From: Telluria sp042683405
GTDB lineage: Bacteria > Pseudomonadota > Gammaproteobacteria > Burkholderiales > Burkholderiaceae_D
Direction of reading: 5' to 3'
NCBI RefSeq assembly: GCF_042683405.1
Contig: NZ_JBHUJS010000002.1
Coordinates: 434,001-498,000, forward strand
Length of the DNA: 64,000 bases
Shown here: piece after piece, positions 34,080-46,523 of the stretch
Position numbering within the stretch: position 1 is the stretch's first letter
How the letters are laid out: each line of letters starts with the position of its first letter
The notes under the pieces: model-generated
The model's database searches: none
What the model saw: only the letters and a program-made list of their open reading frames with translations
Told to the model about the DNA's origin: nothing
Translations under genes and position numbers: made by a program

Positions 34080-35675
34080 ATGAACCCGAACAGCCGCCCT
34101 CCGTCCGCCAGCACCGACAAGCCGGTGATCTGGACCGTCTCAGTCTCCCGCCTCTCCGACCTGTTCCGCGACATCACGCTCGAGTACGACCACCTGGCGA
34201 CGATCGAGCCGATCCATCTCGGCTTCGACGAGGCCGCGCGCCACATCCGCGAACGCATGGCGACCGAACGCTGCGACGTCGTGATCTCGGCCGGCTCGAA
34301 CGCGGCCTACCTGAAGGGCCGCGTGTCGGCGCCGGTGGTGATCGCGAAAGCGTCCGGCTTCGACATCATGCAGGCGCTGGCGCGGGCGCGCAGCGTGTCC
34401 AACCGCATCGGCGTCATCACCTACCAGGAGCCGATGCCGCAACTGGCCGAGTTCACCGCCACTTTCGGCGTCGAGATCGCGCAACGCACGTATGTGACCG
34501 AAGAAGACGCGCGCGCGCAGATCAACGAGCTGAAGGCCGCCGGCATCCGCGTGATCGTGGGCGCCGGCCTGATCACCGACCTGGCCGAGGAAGCGGGACT
34601 GGACGCCGTGTTCGTGTATTCGGCCGCGTCGATCCGGCAAGCCTTCGACGATGCGCTCGAACTGGCGCGCCTGACCCAGCTGGAGGCGAACCGCGCGCGC
34701 CGCAATGCGGTGCCCGACACGCTCAGGGCGCGCCATGGCCTGAACGACCTGCGCGGCGACTCGCGCGCGATGGAATCGCTGCGCCAGTCCGTCGTGATGT
34801 ACGCGCGCTCGCCGGCAACGGTGCTGATCCAGGGGGAAACGGGCACCGGCAAGGAGATGGTGGCACAGGCGATCCACCGCGAAGGTCCGCGCAGCCTGGG
34901 CGCCAACCGTCCCTTCGTCGCCGTGAACTGCGGCGCCATCGCCGAATCGCTGCTGGAGTCCGAACTGTTCGGCCACGAGGAAGGCGCGTTCACCGGCGCG
35001 CGGCGCGGCGGGCACGCCGGCTTGTTCGAAGCGGCCAACGGCGGCACCCTGTTCCTGGACGAGATCGGCGAAATGCCGCTGCCATTGCAGACACGCCTGC
35101 TGCGCGTGCTGGAGGAACGCGAAGTGGTGCGCGTCGGCGGCACGCGCCCGGTTCCCATCAATGTGCGGGTGATCAGCGCGACCCACTGCGATCTCGAAGC
35201 GCGCGTGCGCGAAGGCCGCTTCCGCGCCGACCTGTTCTACCGGCTGGCCGTGCTGCGCGTGGCGATCCCGCCGCTGCGCGAGCGCGCCTCCGACATCGGC
35301 GCGCTGGCCGGCTGGGCGCTCAAGGGCGCCATGGCGGCACTTGGCGCCCGGCCGCATCCGAATCTCGGCGCCGAGCTGCAGGCTTGCCTGCCGCTGCTGG
35401 AGCACTACCGCTGGCCCGGCAACGTACGCGAGCTGCGCAACCTGATGGAGCGGCTGGCGCTGTTCCTTGCCAACGAGCCGCTGCAGGCGCTGACGCCGGC
35501 CTTCCTGCAGTCGATCGCGCCGGAGTTGCGGGCGGCGCCGGATGCGCCCCAGCTGTCCAGGCGCCATGAGGAATCGGTGGAGGAAGTGCTGGCCCGTTTC
35601 GGCGGGCGCCGCGATGAAGCGGCCGCCTACCTGGGCATCAGCCGCACCACCCTCTGGCGCAAGCTCAAGCGGTAA
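34080..35675 (+). CDS. prpR: Propionate catabolism regulator, sigma-54 dependent activator
   Basis: A 531-residue activator. The N-terminal PrpR_N sensor domain (about 15-190) is thought to bind 2-methylcitrate. The AAA+ domain has Walker A GETGTGKE (about 250) and the sigma-54 contact motif as HEEGAFTGARRG, followed by GGTLFLDEIGEM. The C-terminal Fis-type helix-turn-helix is DEAAAYLGISRTTLWRKLKR. It is divergent from the prpB operon. There is no clear Shine-Dalgarno before the ATG; the start directly follows a TGAAAC operator copy. Confidence 0.95.
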   Translation: MNPNSRPPSASTDKPVIWTVSVSRLSDLFRDITLEYDHLATIEPIHLGFDEAARHIRERMATERCDVVISAGSNAAYLKGRVSAPVVIAKASGFDIMQALARARSVSNRIGVITYQEPMPQLAEFTATFGVEIAQRTYVTEEDARAQINELKAAGIRVIVGAGLITDLAEEAGLDAVFVYSAASIRQAFDDALELARLTQLEANRARRNAVPDTLRARHGLNDLRGDSRAMESLRQSVVMYARSPATVLIQGETGTGKEMVAQAIHREGPRSLGANRPFVAVNCGAIAESLLESELFGHEEGAFTGARRGGHAGLFEAANGGTLFLDEIGEMPLPLQTRLLRVLEEREVVRVGGTRPVPINVRVISATHCDLEARVREGRFRADLFYRLAVLRVAIPPLRERASDIGALAGWALKGAMAALGARPHPNLGAELQACLPLLEHYRWPGNVRELRNLMERLALFLANEPLQALTPAFLQSIAPELRAAPDAPQLSRRHEESVEEVLARFGGRRDEAAAYLGISRTTLWRKLKR

Positions 35676-35774
35676 GTTCCCTGCGTCCCTGCGTCTTGAC
35701 AGCGGACGCATCGCCCGAACTTTCCCACGATCACGTTACAATCGACCGCTTGATCACTTGGAAACGGAATACGG

Positions 35775-37532
35775 ATGCCCCATGACATCAGCCTGATCAC
35801 CACCATCTCCGCAGCCCTTGGCTTCGGCCTGGTCTTTGGCCTGATCGCCCTGCGCCTCAAACTGCCTGCCCTGGTCGGCTACCTGGCCGCCGGCATCTTC
35901 CTCGGCCCGGCCACGCCCGGCCTCGTTGCGGATGTCCACCTGTCGCAGCAGCTCGCCGAGATCGGCGTGATGCTGCTGATGTTCGGCGTCGGCCTGCACT
36001 TCTCGGTCAAGGACCTGATGGACGTGCGGCGCATCGCGCTGCCGGGGGCGATCCTGCAGATCGTCGCCGCCACCGCCATGGGCGTGGGCATGGCGCACAT
36101 GTGGGGATGGAGCTTTGGCGCCGGCCTGGTGTTCGGCCTGGCGCTGTCCGTTGCCAGCACCGTCGTGCTGCTGCGCGCGCTCGAAGACCGCGGCATGCTC
36201 GATTCGATCAACGGCCGCATTGCGGTCGGCTGGCTGGTGGTGGAAGACCTGGTGACCGTGCTGGTGCTGGTCCTGCTGCCGGCACTGTCCGGCTGGCTGG
36301 GCGGCAAACCGGCCGGCGATGCCGAAGGTTCGCTCTGGATGGCGCTGCTCACGGCGATTGCCCAGATGGGCGCGTTCGTGGTCTTCATGCTGGTCGTGGG
36401 ACGCCGCGTGTTCCCGTGGGTGCTGTGGCGCGTGGCCAAGACCGGCTCGCGCGAACTGTTCACGCTGTGCGTGATCGCCACTGCGGTCGGCATCGCCTAC
36501 GGATCGTCGCTCGTGTTCGGCGTCTCGTTCGCGCTGGGCGCATTCTTTGCCGGCATGGTGCTGCGCGAATCGGCCCTCGCGCACCGCGCAGCGCACGAGT
36601 CGCTGCCGCTGCGCGATGCATTCTCGGTGCTGTTCTTCGTCTCGGTCGGCATGCTGTTCGATCCGATGGTGGTGATGGAGCATCCGGTCCATGTGCTGGC
36701 GGTCGTTGCGGTCATCATGTTCGGCAAATCGATCGCCGCATTCCTGCTCGTGATCGCCCTGCGCTATCCGCTCAACACCGCGCTGACCGTCTCGGCCAGC
36801 CTGGCGCAGATCGGCGAGTTCTCCTTCATCCTGGCAGGCCTTGGCCTGTCGCTGGAACTGCTGCCGAAGGACGCGCACAGCTACATCCTGGCCGGCGCGA
36901 TCATCTCGATTGCGCTCAATCCGCTGCTGTTCAAGCTGATCGAACCGGTCCAGCGGCTGATCCGGTCGCGCTCGGACATCGCACGCCATTTCGAGCGACC
37001 AGACGACCCGCTGGCCGAACTGCCGATGGCCACGCCGGCCGAAAAGCTGGCAGGCCACGTCGTCCTGGTGGGCTACGGCCGCGTCGGCCGCCGCATCGCG
37101 GACGACCTGGAAGCGCGCGGCATCCACTTCGTGGTGACGGAACAGAACCGCGAACTGGTCGAGGAACTGCGCCGCCGCGGCACGCCGGCCGTCGCGGGCG
37201 ATGCAGCCGAACCGGCGGTCCTGATCCAGGCGCACATCGCGCGCGCCCGCATGCTGGTAGTCGCCACGCCGGACACCTTCGGCGTTCGCGCCATGATCAA
37301 CACTGCCCGCACGCTGAATCCGGAGATCCTGACCGTGGTGCGCACCCACAATGAGCAGGAGGCCGAACTGCTGCGCGAGGAACACGCAGGCCAGGTGTTC
37401 GTCGGCGAGCACGAGCTTGCGCACAATATGACGGGCTACATCTGCCGCAAGCTCGGGCCCGGCCCTGCGGACGTGGACAGCAGCGCCGCCGGCATGGCGC
37501 CCCAGTACGAATCGCGGCATCCGCTGGCATGA
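35775..37532 (+). CDS. Kef/YbaL-type monovalent cation:proton antiporter (CPA2) with TrkA-N domain
   Basis: A 585-residue inner-membrane protein. About 12 helices of the Na+/H+ exchanger fold (residues 1-385) are followed by a cytosolic RCK/TrkA-N nucleotide-binding domain (about 415-535; VVLVGYGRVGRRIADDLEARG as NAD-binding glycine motif) and a short tail. This is the layout of KefB/KefC/YbaL, which mediate K+ efflux in exchange for H+ under control of nucleotides or glutathione adducts. It is closer to YbaL in overall look. It is transcribed alone; the terminator is shared with the convergent protease gene. Confidence 0.88.
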   Translation: MPHDISLITTISAALGFGLVFGLIALRLKLPALVGYLAAGIFLGPATPGLVADVHLSQQLAEIGVMLLMFGVGLHFSVKDLMDVRRIALPGAILQIVAATAMGVGMAHMWGWSFGAGLVFGLALSVASTVVLLRALEDRGMLDSINGRIAVGWLVVEDLVTVLVLVLLPALSGWLGGKPAGDAEGSLWMALLTAIAQMGAFVVFMLVVGRRVFPWVLWRVAKTGSRELFTLCVIATAVGIAYGSSLVFGVSFALGAFFAGMVLRESALAHRAAHESLPLRDAFSVLFFVSVGMLFDPMVVMEHPVHVLAVVAVIMFGKSIAAFLLVIALRYPLNTALTVSASLAQIGEFSFILAGLGLSLELLPKDAHSYILAGAIISIALNPLLFKLIEPVQRLIRSRSDIARHFERPDDPLAELPMATPAEKLAGHVVLVGYGRVGRRIADDLEARGIHFVVTEQNRELVEELRRRGTPAVAGDAAEPAVLIQAHIARARMLVVATPDTFGVRAMINTARTLNPEILTVVRTHNEQEAELLREEHAGQVFVGEHELAHNMTGYICRKLGPGPADVDSSAAGMAPQYESRHPLA

Positions 37533-37564
37533 CGCGGGGCTGAGCGGGTCAATGCGACCCCATG

Positions 37565-37593
37565 AAAAAACCGCGCCGGGGCGCGGTTTTTTT
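37565..37593. terminator. Bidirectional rho-independent terminator
   Basis: Stem CCGCGC / GCGCGG with a 4-nt loop, flanked by six A on the left and seven T on the right. It lies between the convergent antiporter and tricorn-like protease genes. Confidence 0.9.
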
Positions 37594-37597
37594 GGGC

Positions 37598-40500
37598 TTA
37601 GCGTTTCAGGGCCGGGATTTCATTCGGCTTGTAAGGCTTGACCGGCTGTTCCCTGATCTTCTTTTCCAGCAGCGCGATCGCCACTTCCAGCTGGCGGTCG
37701 CGGCCGTTGAAGGTTTCATGCGGCAGGTTGTCCACTTCCACGTCCGGCGTCACGCCTACGCCTTCGATGATCCACTGGCCGTCCTCGGTCGAGAACTGGC
37801 CGTTCTCGGCCACGCGCGCCATGCCGTTGTCTGCCAGGCGGTTGCCGTCGCTGAGCCAGACACCCGCGCCGGCGGTGCGCTTGCCGACCAGTGGCGCGAG
37901 CTTGAGCGCCTTGACGCCCGCGGCGAAGGTCTCGCCGTCCGAGTAGGTCAGCTCGTCCATCAGCACCACCAGGTGGCCGCGGAAGGTGTTCTGCATATTC
38001 GGAGACGGCTGGTTGCCGTTCGACGCCCAGAATGCCCACGCCTTGCGCAGCAGCTTTTCGATGATCCAGCTGTCGATGTTGCCGCCGTTGTTGCGGCGCA
38101 CGTCGATGATCAGGCCGTCGCGGTTGATGTTGGCGTAGAAGTCGCGTGCAAACGCATTGATGTCGCGCGCCACCATCGCGCGCAGGTGCAGGTAGCCGAT
38201 CTTGCCCTTCGATGCCGCCTCCACCTGCTGCGCCCTGCCCACTTCCCAGTCGGAGTAGCGCAATGCGCCATGGCGCGCTAGCGATACCGGGGTCACGATC
38301 ACCGGCCGCGGCGCTCCGCCCGGGCTCTTCACGTGCAGCAGCACCTGCTTGTCGGCCTGGTTGAGCAGGGTATCGGCGATATCGCGTTCCTTGCGCAGTT
38401 CCTTGCCGTTGACGGCGGTGATGATGTCGCCGACCTTGACGTTCACGTCCGGGTGCGCGAGCGGGCCGCGCTCGGACGGCAGTTCCGGCTCGCTCATGTA
38501 GATGCGGTCGACGCGGTAGCCTTCCGCGGTGCGGGTCAGCACGGCGCCCAGCGCGGACGGCACGCCTTCGCTGGTCGAACGGCGCACGTCGCCCGGACGG
38601 ATCTGCGAATGCAGGGCGCCGACTTCGCTCACCATCATCGACAGGATATCGTCCAGCTCCGCGCGGTCGGTCACGCGATCGACCAGCGGCGCATAGCGGG
38701 CGCGCACGCCGTTCCAGTTCACGCCGCGCATGTTCACGTCGTACAGGAAGTCGCGGTGCATGCGCCACGCGTCGTTGAACATCTGCTTCCATTCCAGGCG
38801 GGGATTGGTCACGATCGCCCAGTCGTCAATCTTGACCTTGGCCTTGCTGATGTCCTGCTGCTGTTTGGCGCCCGCTTCCACGATCAGCATGTCACCCGGG
38901 CCGCTCGGGCTGGCGGTGCGGTAGAAGATATGCTTCTTGTCCCAGGTGAGGCCGAATTCGCGCACGTTGGCGACAAATACTTCCGGCTGCGGCGCGGTGC
39001 GGCTGATCGCCAGCGTCTTGAGCGTCGCCTTGCCGGGCGCATCGGCGTCGAGCAGGTAGAGGCGCTTGTCGTCGACCGCGAGCGAGCGGTAGTTGCCCGG
39101 CGCGACCGGCACTTCGTACAGGCGGTCCTTCAGGCCCGCGTACACCACGGCCGGCAGGCCGGGCTTGGCGGCCGGCTTGGCGGTCTTGGCGGCGATGGCC
39201 TTCTCCGCGGCCTCCTTCGCTTCCGCACCCAGTTCGGTCGCCGGCTCGTCATCCGGGCGGCTCAGCTCATCGTCCGGCTTGAACGGGAAGCGCGTGCCAG
39301 GCTGCAGCGCAAGCGCATACACGCCGATGCGCTTGTCGAACACCGGCCCCATGTTGCGGTCGCCCCATGGCGAGCCGTTACCGAGGTTGAAGTGGCGCGC
39401 GGACAGGAAGTACAGCCACTTGCCGTCCGGCGCGAACACCGGCGAGCTGGCGTTGTAGCGGTCGGTCGTCACGAAGCTCATCTGCTTCGTCGCCAGGTTA
39501 TACATGCCGATCTGGTTGCGCTGCTCGCTGCTGCCGACCCGCACGAATGCGAGGTTGCGGCTGTCCGGCGACCACACGACTTCGTCGTTGCGGTCGACGC
39601 CGACCTGCCCCGCGTCGTCGATCACGATGTTCGAACGGGTCGCCAGGTCGAGCAGCCAGGTGCGGCCGCGCTTGTCCGTGTGCGCCAGCCATTTGCCGTC
39701 CGGCGAAGGGTACAGTTCCCAGCGGTGGCTTTCGGCATTGCTGGTCAGGCGCTCGCCGCTGCCCGAGCCGTCTGCAGCGTAGCGCCAGATTTCGTTTTCG
39801 CCCGAGGCATCGACGATCGCGTAGACCCATTTGTCGTCGTGGCTGAAGACGGCGCTGCGCGCGCGTGCGCCTTCCGGCACCGCGATCTCGACGCGGCGCT
39901 GGGTGCCGGTGCCCGCGATGGTAACGCGTCCGCGCGCGGTGATGACGAGGCGGCGCGCCTTGTGCGCGAGGTCGATGCTGGTCAGCGCTTCCAGCGGCGA
40001 CTTGACGATGCGGGTGCGCTGCTGGTCGAAATCGGAGACCAGGCTGGCATTGACCAGCGTGTCGGCGCCGGAGGCGATGTCGAGCACGCGCAGGTCCGCG
40101 CCCAGCTGATACACGATGCGGCCATCGCCCAGCGCTGCGTTGCGCACGTCCCACTCGCTGTGCCTGGTGTGCTGGCGGCGGTCGCTGCCGTCCGCGCGCA
40201 CGGACCAGAGGTTGTCGGCGCCGCTGCTGTCGCTGATGAAGTACAGGCGGCCGTTCCACCACATCGGTCGCTTGTTATTGGCGGTGTCGTCCTTGAACAC
40301 CGGCTCCGCTTCCCGTCCGGCGTTCATGTCGAAGCGCCACAGCTGCGCGTGCGCGCCGCCGCGGTAGGCCTTGACGTTATCGTTGGTCATGGCCAGGCCC
40401 ATGCGCGTGAAGTAGACCACGCGCCCTGCCTCGTCGAGCGAGGCGTCGTTGGCGTCGGCGAGCGGCAGCACGCGCCGCTCCATGCTGGCCGGGTGGACGG

Positions 40501-40909
40501 CGGCGACGATGCGCTGGCGCGCCGGGCCGGTCTGGTTGTCCGCGCTGATCAGCACTTCGCCCTGCGGCGTCCAGCCCAGCACCACCAGGCCGCCGTTCTC
40601 GAACGTGATCCGCTTCGGCAGGCCGCCTTCGACCGGCATCACGTAGGCTTCCTGCGCGCCCTCGTACGATGCCGCGAAGGCGACCAGTTTGCCGTCCGGG
40701 GACAGCGCGGCGTGCGTTTCGGCCGAGGCGTGCGTGGTCAGGCGCTGGGCCTTGCCGCCGCTGGCGGAGGTGCGCCACAAGTCGCCTTCGGCGGTGAACA
40801 CGATGGTGTCGCCGCGGATGGTCGGGAAGCGGAAATACGGATCGGCGGCGCTTGCATGGCTGCCGGCAAGCGCCAGCGACAGCGCGAGAATGGTGCGGGA
40901 CACGGTCAT
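37598..40909 (-). CDS. Tricorn-like S41 family protease, exported
   Basis: A 1103-residue protein with a Sec signal peptide (cleavage after GSHASA-AD). Two beta-propeller regions built of TolB/WD-like repeats follow (about 25-330 and 340-650; LSPDGKLVAF, WSPDSRNLAF, FAPDGKWLYFL). Then come a core domain, a PDZ domain (about 770-860, NVKVGDIITAVNGKEL) and an S41 protease domain. The catalytic serine is in LTYSDGETFA (about S990), with RRNNGGNIDSW upstream. Archaeal tricorn degrades peptides downstream of the proteasome. The signal peptide here points to periplasmic peptide turnover. Confidence 0.92.
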   Translation of the reverse strand: MTVSRTILALSLALAGSHASAADPYFRFPTIRGDTIVFTAEGDLWRTSASGGKAQRLTTHASAETHAALSPDGKLVAFAASYEGAQEAYVMPVEGGLPKRITFENGGLVVLGWTPQGEVLISADNQTGPARQRIVAAVHPASMERRVLPLADANDASLDEAGRVVYFTRMGLAMTNDNVKAYRGGAHAQLWRFDMNAGREAEPVFKDDTANNKRPMWWNGRLYFISDSSGADNLWSVRADGSDRRQHTRHSEWDVRNAALGDGRIVYQLGADLRVLDIASGADTLVNASLVSDFDQQRTRIVKSPLEALTSIDLAHKARRLVITARGRVTIAGTGTQRRVEIAVPEGARARSAVFSHDDKWVYAIVDASGENEIWRYAADGSGSGERLTSNAESHRWELYPSPDGKWLAHTDKRGRTWLLDLATRSNIVIDDAGQVGVDRNDEVVWSPDSRNLAFVRVGSSEQRNQIGMYNLATKQMSFVTTDRYNASSPVFAPDGKWLYFLSARHFNLGNGSPWGDRNMGPVFDKRIGVYALALQPGTRFPFKPDDELSRPDDEPATELGAEAKEAAEKAIAAKTAKPAAKPGLPAVVYAGLKDRLYEVPVAPGNYRSLAVDDKRLYLLDADAPGKATLKTLAISRTAPQPEVFVANVREFGLTWDKKHIFYRTASPSGPGDMLIVEAGAKQQQDISKAKVKIDDWAIVTNPRLEWKQMFNDAWRMHRDFLYDVNMRGVNWNGVRARYAPLVDRVTDRAELDDILSMMVSEVGALHSQIRPGDVRRSTSEGVPSALGAVLTRTAEGYRVDRIYMSEPELPSERGPLAHPDVNVKVGDIITAVNGKELRKERDIADTLLNQADKQVLLHVKSPGGAPRPVIVTPVSLARHGALRYSDWEVGRAQQVEAASKGKIGYLHLRAMVARDINAFARDFYANINRDGLIIDVRRNNGGNIDSWIIEKLLRKAWAFWASNGNQPSPNMQNTFRGHLVVLMDELTYSDGETFAAGVKALKLAPLVGKRTAGAGVWLSDGNRLADNGMARVAENGQFSTEDGQWIIEGVGVTPDVEVDNLPHETFNGRDRQLEVAIALLEKKIREQPVKPYKPNEIPALKR

Positions 40910-41020
40910 ATGCGTTACGAAGTGAAGTTACAAACGAGCATGAGTGTGCCACAGCGGGCGCGGCAAAGGATGTGCATACAGGCAGATTTCGTGGGCATCC
41001 GCGACAGGAGGTACGCGCAA

Positions 41021-41049
41021 AAAAAAACCGCGCATCTCGCGCGGTTTTT
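41021..41049. terminator. Rho-independent terminator after clpA
   Basis: CCGCGC-5-GCGCGG stem with an A-run of seven on the left and five T on the right. It lies 43 bp beyond the clpA stop codon; minus-strand transcription from clpA would end in the U-run. Confidence 0.85.
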
Positions 41050-41091
41050 GTTCTCGGCCTTCCGGCCGAAGATCGAGGATGGACCCCGGCC

Positions 41092-43388
<2,297 letters not shown>

Positions 43389-43392
<4 letters not shown>

Positions 43393-43691
43393 ACTTCCTC
43401 CATCACGCACTGCAGGGGATGGCCCGCCTTGCGCGCATGTGTTAAAACGAACTCAACTTTGGTACATGCGATGTCCTTCGAGAATACACCGCATACACCT
43501 TTCCCGTGCCTGTGCACGGACAACATAATCTGCGTGGCCGTCTCACGATCCTTGTTGAAATATTCCTGTATGACGGCTACCACGAATTCCATCGGCGTGT
43601 AGTCATCATTGAGCAGGGCTACCTGGTACAGCGGTGGCGGTTTGGTGACCTGCCGCTCGAGGACGGTCTCTGTATCGTGCTTAGTTGCCAT
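43389..43691 (-). CDS. clpS: ClpS, N-end rule adaptor for ClpA
   Basis: A 100-residue adaptor that binds N-terminal Leu/Phe/Tyr/Trp of substrates and delivers them to ClpA. The hallmark LLNDDYTPMEFVV (substrate pocket) and VHRHGKGVCGVF (histidine pair region) are present. ATHARKAGHPL-like KVEFVLTHARKAGHPLQCVMEE closes the fold. The start MATKHDTETVLERQ at 43691 gives the usual length with a flexible N-terminus. An upstream in-frame ATG at 43760 adds a non-conserved stretch and was rejected. Confidence 0.94.
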
Positions 43692-43901
43692 ACTTAATTC
43701 TACTGCGTTCGCGGTTGATGCTATGGGGGAATAATCATCCCGTTCGCATTTGGTTTCCATCTTACGCGTTTTCGGCTCAGAACGCAGATGGCGACCCGAT
43801 TCGTGAATTCAAGAGTTGTGTTGCCGCAGAGTGTGGAGATTTCAGCAACTTGTAACAAAAAGCGCTTGACTTCGAAAATTATTGCCTCAACAATGCAAAT
43901 A

Positions 43902-43930
43902 TTGACTTGTACTGTGTACTTGTTGATAAG
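43902..43930 (+). promoter_or_regulatory. Candidate sigma-70 promoter of the cold-shock gene
   Basis: TTGACT (43902-43907), a 17-bp spacer and GATAAG (43925-43930) match the consensus at 5/6 and 4/6 positions. Transcription from here would give a leader of about 70-75 nt containing the hairpin at 43953-43968. Confidence 0.5.
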
Positions 43931-43952
43931 AAGTGAGCAGGCTGAGGAGGGG

Positions 43953-43968
43953 GCAAGAAGCTTCTTGC
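43953..43968 (+). promoter_or_regulatory. Leader hairpin upstream of the cold-shock gene
   Basis: A perfect 16-base palindrome GCAAGAAG/CTTCTTGC followed by TTTT. In the transcript it could be an attenuator-like or stability element. Cold-shock mRNAs are known for structured leaders, but this specific structure is inferred only from the sequence. Confidence 0.4.
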
Positions 43969-44010
43969 TTTTATGGCTCGTGTGATTAGATATAATTTTG
44001 AAAGTTCTTT

Positions 44011-44214
44011 ATGGCAACAGGTACTGTTAAGTGGTTCAATGATTCCAAAGGTTTTGGCTTCATCACTCCTGATGATGGCGGCGAAGATCTGTTCGCACAC
44101 TTCTCCGCAATCAACATGAACGGTTTCAAGACCCTCAAAGAAGGTCAAAAAGTTCAGTTCGAAGTCACGCAAGGCCCTAAAGGCAAGCAAGCTTCCAACA
44201 TCCAGACCGCGTAA
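44011..44214 (+). CDS. cspA: Cold-shock protein (CspA family)
   Basis: A 67-residue single cold-shock domain that binds RNA and single-stranded DNA. It starts MATGTVKWFNDSKGFGFITPDDGGEDLFAHFSAI-like, with RNP1 as KGFGFI and RNP2 as DLFAHF. The codon use is less GC-rich than neighbouring genes, usual for abundant Csp genes. It is a single gene with a long A/T-rich leader and a strong terminator 22 bp after the stop. Which paralogue (constitutive or cold-induced) cannot be told. Confidence 0.95.
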   Translation: MATGTVKWFNDSKGFGFITPDDGGEDLFAHFSAINMNGFKTLKEGQKVQFEVTQGPKGKQASNIQTA

Positions 44215-44230
44215 GACGGTCCGATGTGAA

Positions 44231-44258
44231 AAAAAACCCGCTCTCGAGCGGGTTTTTT
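44231..44258 (+). terminator. Rho-independent terminator of the cold-shock gene
   Basis: CCCGCT-4-AGCGGG stem (44237-44252), preceded by A-rich sequence and followed by six T. Confidence 0.9.
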
Positions 44259-44270
44259 GTTTGCGCGAAA

Positions 44271-44377
44271 CGGGGACGCCCGAAATGGGGACACGAAATG
44301 GGGACAGACCCCATTTTCGCGAAAATGGGGTCCGTCCCCATTTCGGGGTCTGTCCCCATTTCGGGGTCTGTCCCCAT
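44271..44377. repeat. Cluster of nested GGGGACAGACCCC palindromes beside icd
   Basis: About 107 bp consists almost only of copies of the GGGGAC(A)GACCCCATTTCG unit in both orientations. The largest structure is an inverted repeat with 25-bp arms and one mismatch meeting at 44319/44320. It is followed by three tandem GGGGTC(T/C)GTCCCCATTTCG units. It ends 3 bp before the icd stop codon. It is the same family as 5810-6048. Confidence 0.88.
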
Positions 44378-44380
44378 CTG

Positions 44381-45637
<1,257 letters not shown>

Positions 45638-45793
45638 GTGTTCTCCGAAATCGAAAGGCCGTGCGAGTGAGGTAGCGCTCTTCCCGAGTCTTCTATAAGA
45701 CATAAGAGCGTGCATTTCATATTATGCACCAGTATTCCATCCTGCACCACCGGCTGGCCGCCGGTCGCCGCACATTCTACCCCCGCAAAGCGC

Positions 45794-46357
45794 ATGCCCC
45801 TCATACTCTTCAACAAGCCCTTCCAGGTCCTGTGCCAGTTCTCGGCGCAGGAAGGCCGCGAGACGCTGGCCGACTACCTGAAGATCCCCAACATCTACCC
45901 TGCCGGACGGCTGGATGCGGACAGCGAGGGCCTGATGCTGCTCACCGACGACGGCAAGCTGCAGCACGCGATCGCGCATCCGGACCACAAGGAAGACAAG
46001 ACCTACCTGGTGCAGGTGGAAGGCGACGCGTCGGACGAGGCGCTCGCGCGCTTGCGCCAGCCGATCGACCTGGGCGACTTTGTCACCCGGCCGGCGCGGG
46101 TGGCGCGCATCGCGGAGCCGGAGTGGCTGTGGCCGCGCAACCCGCCGATCCGGCAGCGCGCCAATGCGCCGACCAGCTGGCTGGCGGTCACGATCTCGGA
46201 AGGCAAGAACCGGCAGGTGCGGCGCATGACGGCGGCGGTGGGATTGCCCACGCTGCGCCTGGTGCGGCATGCGATCGGCCCGTTTTCGCTGGGGACGCAT
46301 CCGCTGATGCCTGGCGAGTGGATGGAGGTGCCCTCCTCCGCGCTCAGGTCGGCATAG
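45794..46357 (+). CDS. rluE: RluE/RsuA-family pseudouridine synthase
   Basis: A 187-residue rRNA-modifying enzyme without an S4 domain, as in RluE (which modifies U2457 of 23S rRNA in E. coli). The catalytic aspartate is in YPAGRLDADSEGLMLLTDDG. SEGKNRQVRRMTAAVGLPTLRLVR is the conserved C-terminal motif. The start at 45794 (MPLILFNKPFQVLCQF) matches the family; the earlier ATG at 45710 adds an unrelated stretch. It is divergent from icd. A terminator follows. Confidence 0.88.
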   Translation: MPLILFNKPFQVLCQFSAQEGRETLADYLKIPNIYPAGRLDADSEGLMLLTDDGKLQHAIAHPDHKEDKTYLVQVEGDASDEALARLRQPIDLGDFVTRPARVARIAEPEWLWPRNPPIRQRANAPTSWLAVTISEGKNRQVRRMTAAVGLPTLRLVRHAIGPFSLGTHPLMPGEWMEVPSSALRSA

Positions 46358-46410
46358 AGGGGGGAGTATGTGCTGCTGCGGCCTGCCGCCGGGCATACCC
46401 CCCTCTTTTT
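46357..46410 (+). terminator. rluE: Rho-independent terminator after rluE
   Basis: Arms GAGGGGGG-a-GTATG and CATACCCCCCTC pair with a single bulged A around a 23-nt loop and are followed by five T. The left arm overlaps the rluE stop codon region. Confidence 0.7.
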
Positions 46411-46523
46411 CGATGGGTTTCACGACCGGCGCGGATACCCGGGGGGAGTATCCGGCACCGGGAGTGACGCTGGCACGCGACTGCCGATTTGACTGATGCC
46501 GAGCGGCATGGCTTAATCAGGCT

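Larger units (their letters stand above)
43692..44010. other. 319-bp clpS/cspA divergent region
   Basis: There is no gene here. The region is A/T-rich in its right half. It contains the candidate cspA promoter (43902-43930) and a perfect hairpin (43953-43968). A TATAAT (43991-43996) lies close to the cspA start. The clpS promoter should be in the left part; none is obvious. Confidence 0.5.

Noticed and set aside
44271..44377. Could the repeat cluster be a CRISPR array?
   Set aside because: The repeats overlap and are palindromic, with no regular spacers and no cas genes nearby.
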